DNA from: Deltaproteobacteria bacterium
GTDB taxonomy: Bacteria > Myxococcota_A > Polyangia > Polyangiales > Houyiibacteriaceae
DNA length: 64,000 nt
Direction: 5' to 3'
NCBI GenBank assembly: GCA_017644045.1
Contig: JAEPMI010000001.1
Coordinates: 1-64,000, forward strand
How positions within the stretch are numbered: position 1 is the first letter of the stretch; each line of letters starts with the position of its first letter. Positions 51,967-61,018 of this stretch are shown here, in pieces. Made by a program: the position numbers and the translations under genes. The notes below the pieces were generated by a model, which saw only the letters and a program-made list of their open reading frames with translations, ran no database searches and had not been told where the DNA came from.

Positions 51967-52099
51967 GGGACCACTCTGCCACTTTCTTGCCGCCCTCGCG
52001 CCGACCCAGGTACACGAAGGAAGCGGCCGACGGTGTGCTGGCCGTGACCGAGTCGGAGGGCGATCCGGCTCGGTGGGAACTTCACCACGGGAGGGCTCC

Positions 52100-52558
52100 A
52101 TGACCCGCACCGCCATGTCCATTTGCGCGACCATTCTCGGTGCAGCGCTGCTTTCGGGACCCATGATCGACGCCGCGTCCGCACAGGGCCGCAGCACCTC
52201 GATCGCCATCGGCGAGACGAGCGCCCCAGGCGCGCTCGGCAGCGAGCTGCGCGACGCGCTCCGCGACGAGCTCGGTGGCGTCGCGAACGTCCGCGTCACC
52301 AACGCCCAGCGCGCACGCTACGTGCTCCGGGGCTCCATCACCCACATCGACGAGCGCCGCGAATCGGACCGGATGGAGTGCGAGGTCTCGCTGATCCTCG
52401 CCGACCGCCGCGGCGGCAACATCCGCCTCATCCTCGAGGGCCGCGCCGCCGCGCGACTGCCGGACGGCGAAGACGCCGTCGCTCGCCTCCGCCCGGAGGT
52501 GCTCCGCGCCGCCGTGCGCGGTGCCCTGCGCCCGCTCGGTCAGCAGCCGCTCCGCTGA
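52100..52558 (+). CDS. Secreted hypothetical protein, 152 aa
   Basis: A good Gly/Ala signal ([28 protein letters not shown]) suggests export. The mature part holds the [35 protein letters not shown] pattern and ends [24 protein letters not shown] site precedes ATG 52100. The alternation of [18 protein letters not shown] and [16 protein letters not shown] suggests an alpha/beta periplasmic fold like the CsgG/PEGA-type partners. Function is unknown. Confidence 0.7.
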   Translation: MTRTAMSICATILGAALLSGPMIDAASAQGRSTSIAIGETSAPGALGSELRDALRDELGGVANVRVTNAQRARYVLRGSITHIDERRESDRMECEVSLILADRRGGNIRLILEGRAAARLPDGEDAVARLRPEVLRAAVRGALRPLGQQPLR

Positions 52559-52579
52559 AGCGACGCCGACCTCACGATG

Positions 52580-52606
52580 GGGCTCGTCCGCTGAGCGGAC
52601 GGGCCC
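52580..52606. terminator. Stem-loop between convergent genes
   Basis: GGGCTCGTCCGC and GCGGACGGGCCC pair over 12 bases with one G-T mismatch around a TGA loop, and TTCGTGCG follows on the + side. It lies between the convergent stops at 52558 and 52616 and fits a bidirectional terminator without a full T tract. Confidence 0.6.
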
Positions 52607-52615
52607 TTCGTGCGT

Positions 52616-54040
52616 TCAGGGGAGGAGCGAGAGGTTCGTGACGGAGCCCGGCGGGTTCACCGCCACCGCCGGCGAGCCGCTCGAGCGCACGACCACGCAG
52701 CCCGCGCCCCCGCCGCCGCCGCCACCGTTGGCGAACATCGAGTCGTTCGAGCCGCCGCCCGCACCAGCGGGCATGGCGAGGCCGCCGCCGTCGCCGCCGT
52801 CGGCGCCGTACTGGAAGCCGCCCGAGTCACCGCCGGAGGGCCGGGCCGTCGCGGCATCCACGCCGTCCTGGCCGGCACCGCCCGCACCGGTGCTGCTCGA
52901 GCCACCGCCGCCGCCGCCGCCGACCACGCTGAGGCCACCGGCGCCGGAGATGTCGGGCGCCTCGACGATCACGTTGCCGCCAGCACCGCCGCCGCCGCCG
53001 CTGCCCCAGTTGGTGCCGCTGTCGCCACCGTTCCGGCCGCCTTGGCCACCGCCACCCCCGGCGACGATGCCGCCGGAGATCACGATGCGGTTCGCCGCGG
53101 TGAGCTGGAGCGCGCCGCCACCGGCGCCGCCCTCACCCGCGTTCGAGAAGGTGCCGCGGACCGCGCCGCGGCCGCGGCCACCGCCGCTGCCGCCGACCAG
53201 CGGCTGAAGATCGTTCCCGTCGAGCCAAGGGCTACCGCCCTCGCCTCCGTCAGCCGCGCCGCCGCTCCCTCCGTCGCCGCCGCCGCCGCATCCACCCGCG
53301 CCACCTCCGCCGCCGTCATCGAAGTCTTCCTCGTGCACGCCGGCTTCGCCGCCACCGGGACCCTGTCCGTTCTCCGCGCCGGAAACCGTGCGACCGCCAG
53401 GCTGACCGGCGGGGCCGGTCTGATCCTCACGCGCGGAGACGTCGATGATCCCCTCGATGCGGATCTCGTCGTTGGCGACGATGATCAGCGGCCGAGCACC
53501 GCCGACCTGCATGAAACCGGACTCGCGGAGTCGGAAGCTCCCGACGCTCAACACGCAGGCCTCGCCGCCACCGCGCATGCTCACCACCCGGGACGCGCCG
53601 GTCATCGAGGTGCAGCTGTTGGTGTCGTAGCGGAAGGCTTCGTCCAGATCGAGATCGGGGCCGTCCTCGCGGAACTGCTCGCGACCGACGTTGGAGGGCG
53701 TGAAGCCCGTGGCGGTCGGAAGGCACTCGCCGGTCGCGCCGTTGCAGCCGGCGGGACAGGGCACGGTCACGCGCACCCCATCCTGGCAGACGAGCGAGTT
53801 GCCGCCGGCGCACTCGGGCGGCGCCGGGCAATCCGCCGGGGGCATGTCGGGCCGCAGGAGCATGTCGACCGGGCCAGGGCCCATGTCCCGGGGGCCGCCG
53901 CCGTCGACCATGTCGGGCGGGCCGTAGTCCGGCAGGGTCACGTCCGACTCACCGAAGACGTCGGGGTCGGTGTCGATGAGGGCGCTGCAGCCGCCGACGA
54001 GCGCGGCCAGGCCGAGGAAAAGACAAGAGCGAGCCAACAT
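52616..54040 (-). CDS. Gly-rich lipoprotein
   Basis: The 474-residue product has signal [17 protein letters not shown] with lipobox. An Asp/Met/Pro linker ([20 protein letters not shown]) and a Cys region ([15 protein letters not shown]) follow. From about residue 230 it is very Gly-rich, with blocks such as [16 protein letters not shown] and [12 protein letters not shown]. Beta segments between the Gly blocks ([40 protein letters not shown]) look like parallel beta-helix coils. Its shadow ORFs on the other strand are long because of this composition. It is probably a surface protein. Confidence 0.82.
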   Translation of the reverse strand: MLARSCLFLGLAALVGGCSALIDTDPDVFGESDVTLPDYGPPDMVDGGGPRDMGPGPVDMLLRPDMPPADCPAPPECAGGNSLVCQDGVRVTVPCPAGCNGATGECLPTATGFTPSNVGREQFREDGPDLDLDEAFRYDTNSCTSMTGASRVVSMRGGGEACVLSVGSFRLRESGFMQVGGARPLIIVANDEIRIEGIIDVSAREDQTGPAGQPGGRTVSGAENGQGPGGGEAGVHEEDFDDGGGGGAGGCGGGGDGGSGGAADGGEGGSPWLDGNDLQPLVGGSGGGRGRGAVRGTFSNAGEGGAGGGALQLTAANRIVISGGIVAGGGGGQGGRNGGDSGTNWGSGGGGGAGGNVIVEAPDISGAGGLSVVGGGGGGGSSSTGAGGAGQDGVDAATARPSGGDSGGFQYGADGGDGGGLAMPAGAGGGSNDSMFANGGGGGGGAGCVVVRSSGSPAVAVNPPGSVTNLSLLP

Positions 54041-54176
54041 GGGCGACAGAATGCCATGAACGACGCTCTCGCGGCACCCCAGGCGCGTGAGATGCCAGGC
54101 GGAGTGGCAGCGAGCCTGGGCCCGGAAACACCAACGAAATCGACGGATCCCCCGAAGGCGGCTATGACCGGGCGGT

Positions 54177-55931
54177 ATGGGCATCGATGGATGGCTGACG
54201 GTGGGGGTGGTCCTCGCGATGGTCATCGTGATGGCGTTCAACCTGGCGGGGCCCGACCTCGTGCTGGTGGCGGGCCTCACGTTCCTGTTGGCCACCGGAG
54301 TGCTCGACCCGGCGGAGGCTTTCTCGGGCTTCGCCAACCCCGCCGTCGGGACCATCGCGGCGCTCTTCGTGGTGGCCGCCGGCATCCGCGAGACGGGGGC
54401 GCTCGACTACGCCGCTCGAACGGTCCTCGGCCAGCCCCGCGGCGTAGCCGGCGCGCAGCTGCGGGTGATGCTCCCGGTCGGCGGGCTGTCGGCGTTCATG
54501 AACAACACGCCAGTGGTGGCGATGTTCGTCCCGATGCTCCAGCGATGGAGCAAGCAGACCCGGATCAGCGTCAGCAAGCTCCTCATCCCGCTGAGCTACG
54601 CCGCGATCCTCGGCGGCACGTGCACGCTGATCGGCACGAGCACCAACCTGGTGGTCGCCGGCATGGCGGCCGCTCGCGCCGAGCCGGTCCAGCTGGGGAT
54701 GTTCGACGTCGCCGTCCTCGGCGTGCCTGCGCTCATCGTGGGCACGGCCTACATCGTCTTCGCCAGCCGGTGGCTCCTCCCCGCCCGGCGCGGCGTGGAC
54801 CAGGACGTCACGGACGTCCGCGAATACTCCATCGCCTTCCAGGTCGAGGCCGGCTCACCGGTCGTCAACGAGACCATCGAGAGCTGCCTCCGGAGCCTGC
54901 CGAAGCTCTACCTCTTCGAGCTCGAGCGCGACGGGCAGGTCTTCCCCGCCGTCTCACCGCAGACCCGTTTGAAGGCGCGGGACGTGTTGCGCTTCACCGG
55001 CATCGTGGTGGACGCGGCCGTCGACCTCCGGAAGATGGGGTTGGTCCCCGAGGAGTCCGCGATCACCGGTCGACCGGACCGCAGCTGGGTCGAGGCGGTC
55101 GTCGCCGCGCAGAGCGCGCTGGTCGGCCGGACCGTGCGCGACGTGCGCTTCCGAACCGAATACGACGCAGCGATCCTGGCGGTCCATCGCGAGGGCGAGC
55201 GCGTCTCGGCGAAGGTCGGCGACATCGTGCTGCAGGCGGGCGACCTGCTCCTGCTCGAGGCCGAGCCCGGCTTCGCGCGACGCCACCGCGCGGACCCGAG
55301 CTTCATGCTGCTCAGCCCGGTCGCCGACAGCGCGCCACCGAACCACCGGCGGGCGCCACTGGCCGCGGCGATCCTGATCGCGGTCGTCGCGCTCAACGCC
55401 GCCGGCGTCCTCCCGCTCCTGACGGCGGCGTTGATCGGCGCCGGCGCGCTGATCCTGACGGGCTGCCTCCGTGGGCACCAGGCCCGCCGCGCGCTCGACC
55501 TGCGGGTGTTGGTCACGGTCGGCTCCGCGCTCGGCATCGGCCTCGCCGTGGAGAGCTCCGGCGCGGCGGCCTATCTGGGCGGCGCGCTGGTGAGCGCGTC
55601 GTCCCCCTTCGGCAAGGTCGCCCTCCTCGGTGCCGTCTTCGCGGCGACGAGCGTGCTCGCCGGGCTCGTCTACACCGCCACGGCGGCCGCGGTCATGTAC
55701 CCGATCGCCGCGGCGGCGACCGAGAGCGCGGGCATGCCGGGGACGGCGGCGGCGCTCTTGGTGATGCACGCGGCGTCGACCGCGTTCTCGAGCCCGATCG
55801 GCTACGCGGCGAACCTGATGGTCTACGGCCCCGGCGGCTATCGGTACTCGGACTTCATCAAGATCGGGCTCCCGCTGCAGGTGATCCTGGGCGTGCTGAG
55901 CGTGACGATCTTGTGGTGGCTGTGGTTGTAG
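54177..55931 (+). CDS. DASS/SLC13-family anion transporter with RCK_C domains
   Basis: The 584-residue protein has an N-terminal membrane half (LTVGVVLAMVIVMAFNLAGP, LVLVAGLTFLLATG, AALFVVAAGIRETG, with the SNT motif MNNTPVVAMF and GTCTLIGTSTNLVV). Two TrkA/RCK_C-like cytoplasmic domains follow (about 215-380). A second membrane half has a TSTNLVV-like AFSSPIGYAANLMVYGPGGY. This layout matches the YbhI/SAC1-type transporters of sulfate, phosphate or dicarboxylate. It faces convergent gene 56073. Confidence 0.9.
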   Translation: MGIDGWLTVGVVLAMVIVMAFNLAGPDLVLVAGLTFLLATGVLDPAEAFSGFANPAVGTIAALFVVAAGIRETGALDYAARTVLGQPRGVAGAQLRVMLPVGGLSAFMNNTPVVAMFVPMLQRWSKQTRISVSKLLIPLSYAAILGGTCTLIGTSTNLVVAGMAAARAEPVQLGMFDVAVLGVPALIVGTAYIVFASRWLLPARRGVDQDVTDVREYSIAFQVEAGSPVVNETIESCLRSLPKLYLFELERDGQVFPAVSPQTRLKARDVLRFTGIVVDAAVDLRKMGLVPEESAITGRPDRSWVEAVVAAQSALVGRTVRDVRFRTEYDAAILAVHREGERVSAKVGDIVLQAGDLLLLEAEPGFARRHRADPSFMLLSPVADSAPPNHRRAPLAAAILIAVVALNAAGVLPLLTAALIGAGALILTGCLRGHQARRALDLRVLVTVGSALGIGLAVESSGAAAYLGGALVSASSPFGKVALLGAVFAATSVLAGLVYTATAAAVMYPIAAAATESAGMPGTAAALLVMHAASTAFSSPIGYAANLMVYGPGGYRYSDFIKIGLPLQVILGVLSVTILWWLWL

Positions 55932-55934
55932 GAG

Positions 55935-55951
55935 CGGCCGCGAAGCGGCCG
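55935..55951. terminator. Stem-loop right after the transporter gene
   Basis: CGGCCGC and GCGGCCG form a perfect 7-bp stem with a GAA loop, starting 4 bases after the stop of the transporter gene and followed by TTCC. It reads as an intrinsic terminator-like hairpin at the start of the hexamer array. Confidence 0.55.
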
Positions 55952-55955
55952 TTCC

Positions 55956-56050
55956 CCTCTCCCTCTCCCTCACCCTGACCCTCTCCCTGAGACGGAGCGC
56001 CGAGCGATCTCCCGAAGGGTGAGGGATAGGGCGAGGGTGAGGGCGAGGGA
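55956..56050. repeat. Inverted hexanucleotide (CCCTCN) arrays at a convergent gene junction
   Basis: The left arm (55956-55992) is CCCTCT/CCCTCA-type hexamers and the right arm (56014-56050) GAGGGT/GAGGGC hexamers, so the two arms are imperfect complements in six-base period, giving a long, loosely paired stem. The junction lies between convergent stops at 55931 and 56073. It matches in design, though not in sequence, the GTGCCC array at 38461-38594. Confidence 0.7.
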
Positions 56051-56072
56051 CCGAGCGTCGCTACGCTTCCGC

Positions 56073-57080
56073 TCAGCCAGGCGGGATCTGGAACATCAGG
56101 TAGGGCTCGTCGGTCCCGTTCGGGAACGCCGAGCCGATGAAGCTCAGCACGCGCATCGTCGGGGTCTGAGCCTCTGCCTCGACGAGCGCGCCGCAGGGCT
56201 GGGCGCCGCAGAGCGGGCGCATGGTCTTGGCAACGACGTTCTCTTCGTCGGCGGCTGGCGTGGTGGCCTGGTAGCGCCAGGTGAACGCCGCGGTGACGGC
56301 CGGCGGGAGCTCGGCCTCTTCCTCGCCCTCGGGCGGCGCGATGCCGTCGAGGAAGGTGTCGTGGGCCGGGGCCGGCGGCTCGGGGTCCGGCGCGCCGAAA
56401 CGGTGCAGCTCGATCTTCACGGCGTTGCCGCGCGCGAAGAGCTCCATGTGCATGTTGCCGCCCTCGGCGATGTTGCTCGCCTTGAACGCGCAGTCGACGT
56501 AGGGGCCCTCGCGGCACGCGGTGTACATCTCTTCCCAGATGTCGCCGATCTCGTTCCAAGAGCGCATGTGGGTCGCCGGCGGCTCGTGGAACTCTTCGTC
56601 CTCCACGCGAATGTCCCAGTTCGACAGGTTCAGGTAGCCAATCTCCGTGCCCGTGCCCTGCCGGGTCATGAACGAGATCTCGGTGACCCGCGTCTCCTTC
56701 AGCGTGGAGAGCACCAGCATCGTCGTGCGCCAGGGCGTCGAGCCCAGGATGCGCAACGTCGCGTTTCGGCGAGCCGGGCCGCCGTCGATGTTCGTGCGCA
56801 GCTCCTGGATCGTGTTCGACGAGGTCACCGAGGCGTCCGGCACCTTGCCGTTGTCGAGCTCGAGGATCGTGTGGCCGTCCACGCGCAGGTTCGAGGGCGC
56901 GATCTCGATCGCGACGACGTTGGAGGGCCCGCTGGCCTCGTAGCGATAGGAGATGGGGAGCTCCAGGACGCCGACGATCGGATCCGTGCTCTCCTGGTTG
57001 GCTTCCGCGTCGTCGCCACAGCCCACGAAGGCCAGGGAGAGGACGAGCCAGGGCACTGCTGCTCGGAATGCGCGAGTCAT
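56073..57080 (-). CDS. Putative lipoprotein with ExbD-like region
   Basis: The 335-residue product has signal TRAFRAAVPWLVLSLAFVGC with lipobox. The region at 45-115 (AIEIAPSNLRVDGHTILELDNGKVPDAS, NATLRILGSTPWRTTMLVLSTLKETRVTEISF) resembles the periplasmic domain of ExbD/TolR biopolymer-transport proteins. The rest has an acidic middle (EPPAPAHDTFLDGIAPPEG) and a C-terminal beta region. The ExbD relation is by eye. Location is predicted in the envelope. Confidence 0.78.
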   Translation of the reverse strand: MTRAFRAAVPWLVLSLAFVGCGDDAEANQESTDPIVGVLELPISYRYEASGPSNVVAIEIAPSNLRVDGHTILELDNGKVPDASVTSSNTIQELRTNIDGGPARRNATLRILGSTPWRTTMLVLSTLKETRVTEISFMTRQGTGTEIGYLNLSNWDIRVEDEEFHEPPATHMRSWNEIGDIWEEMYTACREGPYVDCAFKASNIAEGGNMHMELFARGNAVKIELHRFGAPDPEPPAPAHDTFLDGIAPPEGEEEAELPPAVTAAFTWRYQATTPAADEENVVAKTMRPLCGAQPCGALVEAEAQTPTMRVLSFIGSAFPNGTDEPYLMFQIPPG

Positions 57081-57182
57081 GGGCGGGACCCTACCAACGC
57101 GCCGCGCAGCGCGGAAGCCCCCACGTCGACGCGCGACGCCCCCGTCAGGGGCCGGGTCTCCAGCCCTGCTATGCTGGCCGTC

Positions 57183-59447
57183 ATGCGTCGCTTTCCCTTG
57201 CTCGCCCTGCTCGTCCTCGCGGCCGCCTGCGGCCGGACGGTCCTGGTCGATCCCGAAGGCCTCACCGACGGCGGGAGCCCGGACGGCCGGTTCCTGCCCG
57301 ACGGCGAGCTGCCGCCGCCGGACGGCTCGATCGGCTGCATCACCGACGACGACTGCGACTTCGGCCTCAGCTGCGTCGCTGGCATGTGCGTGGAGGGGCT
57401 GGTCTGCTTCAGCGACCTGGACTGCGCCCCGGGCGAGCGCTGCGTCGACGGAGTCTGCGAGCGACGGACCTCCTGCATGACCGACGCGGACTGCCCCGAC
57501 GGGCGCATCTGCGATTCGGGCCGCTGCACGGTCCCCGTCGAGTGCACGGTGCGCGCGGAGTGCATGCCCGGCGAGGACTGTGTTGCCGGGAGCTGCGTCC
57601 CGCTCCCCGACTGCACCTCGGACAGCGACTGCGGCGCCGCCGGCTTCGAGTGCTCCGACGGAACCTGCGTCTTCACCGGCGACTGCATGTCCGACGCCGA
57701 GTGCACGAGCGGCTTCGAGTGCATCGGCGCGCGCTGCCAGTTCACCGGCGACTGCCTCGACGACGGGGACTGCGGCTCCGGCTTCCGGTGCGACTCCGCC
57801 CGCTGCGTCCCGACCGGCTGCACCTCGGACTCCGACTGCGCCGCGGACGAGCTCTGTGACTTCCTCTCCCGCCGCTGCGTGCCTTCCGTGGAGTGCACCA
57901 CCGACGCCGAGTGCCCGACGGGCAACCTCTGCTTCGGCGGTCGCTGCACCACGGTCCGCCGCTGCCGCTCGAACGCGGACTGCCCGCCGCCCGAACGCTG
58001 CGACGGCTTCCGCTGCGTCGACCCCGACGCCGCCTGTGGCTCGGACGACGAATGCCCCACGGGGCAGCGGTGCGACTTCGGCTTCTGTCAGCCCACGACT
58101 TGCACGATGGACAGCGACTGCGAGCTCGGCTGGGGCTGCGCCGGGGGCCGTTGCTTCCCGCCCTTCTTCTGCGGCATGGACTCCGACTGCCCCTTCCCGG
58201 GCATGACCTGCGAGGATCGCCGGTGCGTCGGGACCGACTGCATGGTCGACGCCGACTGCCCCGGCGGCGCGGGCGGGATGCAGGCGTGCATCTCCGGCGC
58301 GTGCGTCCCGCTGCCGCCGGTGTCCTGCATGCTCGATCGCGACTGCGGCCCGGGGGAGCAGTGCAACTTCGGCTTCTGCGAAGTCCCCGACACCTGCCCC
58401 ACCCAACCCTGCCCGATGGGCCAGGTCTGCGAAGACTCGCGCTGCGTCCCGCCGCCCGAGTGCACTTCCGACGTGGACTGCGCGGGCTCGGGTCTGAGCT
58501 GTCGTGAGGGACGCTGCGTCTTCGTCGGTGAGTGCACGACCGACGCGATGTGTCCGGAACGCTTCGCGTGCATCGGCGGCGGCTGCGTCTTCGTCGGCGA
58601 GTGCACCCGGGACGCCGACTGCGACCCGCTCTACGAGTGCGTCACCGGCAGCTGCAGCTACGTGGGCGAGTGCCGGACGGATGCCGACTGCCCGGGCGCC
58701 GACGTCTGCGTCACCGGCAGCTGCCAGGACGGTCCCTGCCGCGCGAACACCGACTGTCCCGCGGGCGAGGTCTGCAACATCTCCACGCTGGCCTGCGTGC
58801 CCGACATCGACTGCAACTCGGACGGGGACTGCCCGCTCGGCTGGACCTGCCTGGGCGACCAGTGCACCGCGCTCCAGTTCTGCTTCCCACCCGGCGGCGG
58901 CACGATGGCCGGCTGCCCCGACGGGACGATCTGCGCGGACTTCGGCGCCTGCTTCGTCGCCCAGGAGTGCGTGGGCGACGGTGACTGCTCGGGTGACGAG
59001 ATCTGCGAGTTCAACTACTGCCAGCCCTCGAGCTGCGCGACCACCGCCGACTGCAACTTCGGTTGGACCTGCGAGGCGGACCGCTGCTTCCCGTGGCTCT
59101 TCTGCGGCTCGGACGCGGACTGCGGTCCGGTTCGACAGTGCATCAACAACCGCTGCCAGAACCCCGGCGGCTGCGTCGAGGACGACGAGTGCCCGCCCGG
59201 CCAGACCTGCATCGGCGGCCTCTGCGAGACGCTCCCCCCGGGCAACTGCGTTCGAGACGCCGACTGCAACCCCGGCGAGATCTGCCAGTTCAACTTCTGC
59301 ATGCCCGGAACCGCCTGCCGCACCAACGCCGACTGCCCGGGCACGCAGGTCTGCGTGGACGACCGCTGCCGCTTCACGATCGAGTGCCGGATGGACAGCG
59401 ACTGCACGCCGCCGGAGACCTGCAACGCCGACGGCCAGTGCGTGTGA
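57183..59447 (+). CDS. Large Cys-rich repeat lipoprotein
   Basis: The signal RRFPLLALLVLAAAC has a strong lipobox. After a short linker (DGGSPDGRFLPDGELPPPDG), the protein is built of about 30 Cys-rich modules of roughly 22 residues, each with SDxDC then CxxGxC, for example MTDADCPDGRICDSGRC and TSDSDCAADELCDFLSRRC. It has 754 residues. Each module should hold two or more disulfides. Similar modules appear in the 3137 and 36005 lipoproteins. Long arrays of this kind form rods on cell surfaces. The start is ATG 57183; 57171 is possible. No regulator is visible. Confidence 0.9.
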   Translation: MRRFPLLALLVLAAACGRTVLVDPEGLTDGGSPDGRFLPDGELPPPDGSIGCITDDDCDFGLSCVAGMCVEGLVCFSDLDCAPGERCVDGVCERRTSCMTDADCPDGRICDSGRCTVPVECTVRAECMPGEDCVAGSCVPLPDCTSDSDCGAAGFECSDGTCVFTGDCMSDAECTSGFECIGARCQFTGDCLDDGDCGSGFRCDSARCVPTGCTSDSDCAADELCDFLSRRCVPSVECTTDAECPTGNLCFGGRCTTVRRCRSNADCPPPERCDGFRCVDPDAACGSDDECPTGQRCDFGFCQPTTCTMDSDCELGWGCAGGRCFPPFFCGMDSDCPFPGMTCEDRRCVGTDCMVDADCPGGAGGMQACISGACVPLPPVSCMLDRDCGPGEQCNFGFCEVPDTCPTQPCPMGQVCEDSRCVPPPECTSDVDCAGSGLSCREGRCVFVGECTTDAMCPERFACIGGGCVFVGECTRDADCDPLYECVTGSCSYVGECRTDADCPGADVCVTGSCQDGPCRANTDCPAGEVCNISTLACVPDIDCNSDGDCPLGWTCLGDQCTALQFCFPPGGGTMAGCPDGTICADFGACFVAQECVGDGDCSGDEICEFNYCQPSSCATTADCNFGWTCEADRCFPWLFCGSDADCGPVRQCINNRCQNPGGCVEDDECPPGQTCIGGLCETLPPGNCVRDADCNPGEICQFNFCMPGTACRTNADCPGTQVCVDDRCRFTIECRMDSDCTPPETCNADGQCV

Positions 59448-59483
59448 GCTGAGCCCGGCCTCCGGTCGTGGTAGGGAGGGTGG

Positions 59484-60650
59484 ATGCCGCGCCCTCCCGA
59501 CTTCTCCACTCACATCGGCTCGCTCTCGTCCCGCGTCTTCTCGGGTCTGGCCGCCAAGGCCGCCGAGCTGCGCGCGAGCGGCGCCACGGTGCACATGCTC
59601 TCGGTGGGCGACACCTTCGAAGAGCCGCCGCCGAGCGCTCGCGTCGACACGCTGACGACCGACACCCTCCCCGGCATCCACAAGTACGCGCCGCCCGGCG
59701 GCCTGCCGATCCTCCTCGACGCGGCGTCCGATCGCACCGAGCGCCTCGGCCGCCGAGTCCCGACGGACCGACTCCAGATCATGAGCGGAGCGACCGCAGG
59801 GCTCAGCGTGATCACCGAGACCCTCCTCGACGTCGGCGATGAGGTGCTGCTCCCTTCGCCATTCTGGCCGCTCATCCGCGGCATCATCGCCAAGCGGGGC
59901 GCGACTCCGGTCCAGGTACCGCTGATGCACGCGCTGGCAGAGATGGACGTCGAAGCCGCGCTCGAGGCGAAGGTCACCGATCGCACCGTCGCGCTCTACG
60001 TGAACACGCCGCACAACCCCACCGGCGCCGTCGCCCCTGCGGCCGCCGAGGACGCCTTCGTTCGCGTCGCCCAGCGCCACGATCTCTGGCTCATCTTCGA
60101 CGAGGCCTACCAGGACCTGCACTTCGGAGAGCCGCGGGCGCCGCTCTGGACCCGCGACGACGTCCAGGACCGCTACGTGGCCTGCCATACGCTCTCGAAG
60201 TCCTACGGCATGGCGGGCGCGCGCATCGGCTACGCCCACGGCAGCGCCGACGTCACGCGCGCGCTCCGTGGCGTTCAGGCGTTCTCCACGTACTCGGCGC
60301 CCACGCCGATGCAGGTCAGTGGCGCCCGAGCGTTGAACGACGGCGACGAGTTCCTCGAGCGTCGCCGCGAGCTCTTCGCGGTGGCTGGCAACGAGACCGC
60401 CGAGGTACTGGGCATCGATCGCCCCGCCGGCGGCACCTTCCTCTTCTTCGACGCGACCCCCTACTTCCGCGACGGCGAGACGGACGCGCTGCCCTTCCTC
60501 GACCGCTGCCTCGACGCCGGCGTGCTGATGACGCCGGGCGCCGCGTGCGGCACCGACTTCGCGAGCTGGGTCCGGATCTGCTTCACGTCCGAGCCGATCG
60601 ACGAGCACCGCGACGCCCTCGAGCGCCTCGCGGGCGTGCTCCGTGCGTGA
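59484..60650 (+). CDS. Class I/II PLP-dependent aminotransferase
   Basis: The 388-residue protein has the fold-type I layout: SGATAGLSVITETLLDVGDEVLLPSPFWPL, TVALYVNTPHNPTGAV, LIFDEAYQDLHFG (Asp), and the PLP-Lys motif HTLSKSYGMAGARIGYAHG with Lys near 233. An Arg-containing C-terminal SWVRICFTSEP supports binding of a carboxylate. It fits an aspartate/aromatic aminotransferase-like enzyme; the exact substrate pair cannot be read. Confidence 0.92.
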   Translation: MPRPPDFSTHIGSLSSRVFSGLAAKAAELRASGATVHMLSVGDTFEEPPPSARVDTLTTDTLPGIHKYAPPGGLPILLDAASDRTERLGRRVPTDRLQIMSGATAGLSVITETLLDVGDEVLLPSPFWPLIRGIIAKRGATPVQVPLMHALAEMDVEAALEAKVTDRTVALYVNTPHNPTGAVAPAAAEDAFVRVAQRHDLWLIFDEAYQDLHFGEPRAPLWTRDDVQDRYVACHTLSKSYGMAGARIGYAHGSADVTRALRGVQAFSTYSAPTPMQVSGARALNDGDEFLERRRELFAVAGNETAEVLGIDRPAGGTFLFFDATPYFRDGETDALPFLDRCLDAGVLMTPGAACGTDFASWVRICFTSEPIDEHRDALERLAGVLRA

Positions 60651-60693
60651 CCCAGATCTTGCTGCTTTCGGCTCGTGTCCCTAACCTCGCGCC

Positions 60694-61014
60694 ATGAAGA
60701 AGATCTCACGTCGAGAGCTCCTTCGCCGGAGTGCGACTTTCGGCGCGGCGGGGCTCGGTCTGGTGGTTCTCGGAGCCGGCTGCGGTGGCGAAGAGGGACC
60801 GAACTGCAACGATACGTCGGGCCTGACGCCTCAGCAGAGCTCGACTCGCTCGTCGCTCGGCTACGTCGCCAACTCCCCGCACGGCGCCCAGAAGAACTGC
60901 ACCAACTGCAACTTCTTCACCGCCGGCAGCGCCAACGAGTGCGGCGCCTGCACGCTGGTGCCCGGCCCCATCGCGGGCGAGGCGTACTGCAACTCCTGGG
61001 CTGCGAAGGCCTGA
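60694..61014 (+). CDS. High-potential iron-sulfur protein (HiPIP)
   Basis: The 106-residue protein has a Tat signal (SRRELLRRSATFGAAGLGLVVLGAGC) and the four-Cys HiPIP motif: NCTNCNFF, ECGACTLVPGP and YCNSWAAKA at the end. It binds one 4Fe-4S cluster at high potential and carries electrons in the periplasm. It lies just downstream of the aminotransferase with 43 bases between. It is probably monocistronic. Confidence 0.9.
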   Translation: MKKISRRELLRRSATFGAAGLGLVVLGAGCGGEEGPNCNDTSGLTPQQSSTRSSLGYVANSPHGAQKNCTNCNFFTAGSANECGACTLVPGPIAGEAYCNSWAAKA

Positions 61015-61018
61015 CCCT

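Noticed and set aside
52610-55978. A 1122-codon open frame on the plus strand
   Set aside because: It is antisense to the Gly-rich lipoprotein and out of frame with the transporter; its Ala/Gly/Arg-rich composition comes from GGC/GCC repeats.
56073-60608. A 1511-codon open frame on the minus strand
   Set aside because: Only 56073-57080 is coding (it has a signal peptide and lipobox). The rest is an antisense shadow of the Cys-rich lipoprotein and the aminotransferase, rich in Ala/Arg/Val without folds.
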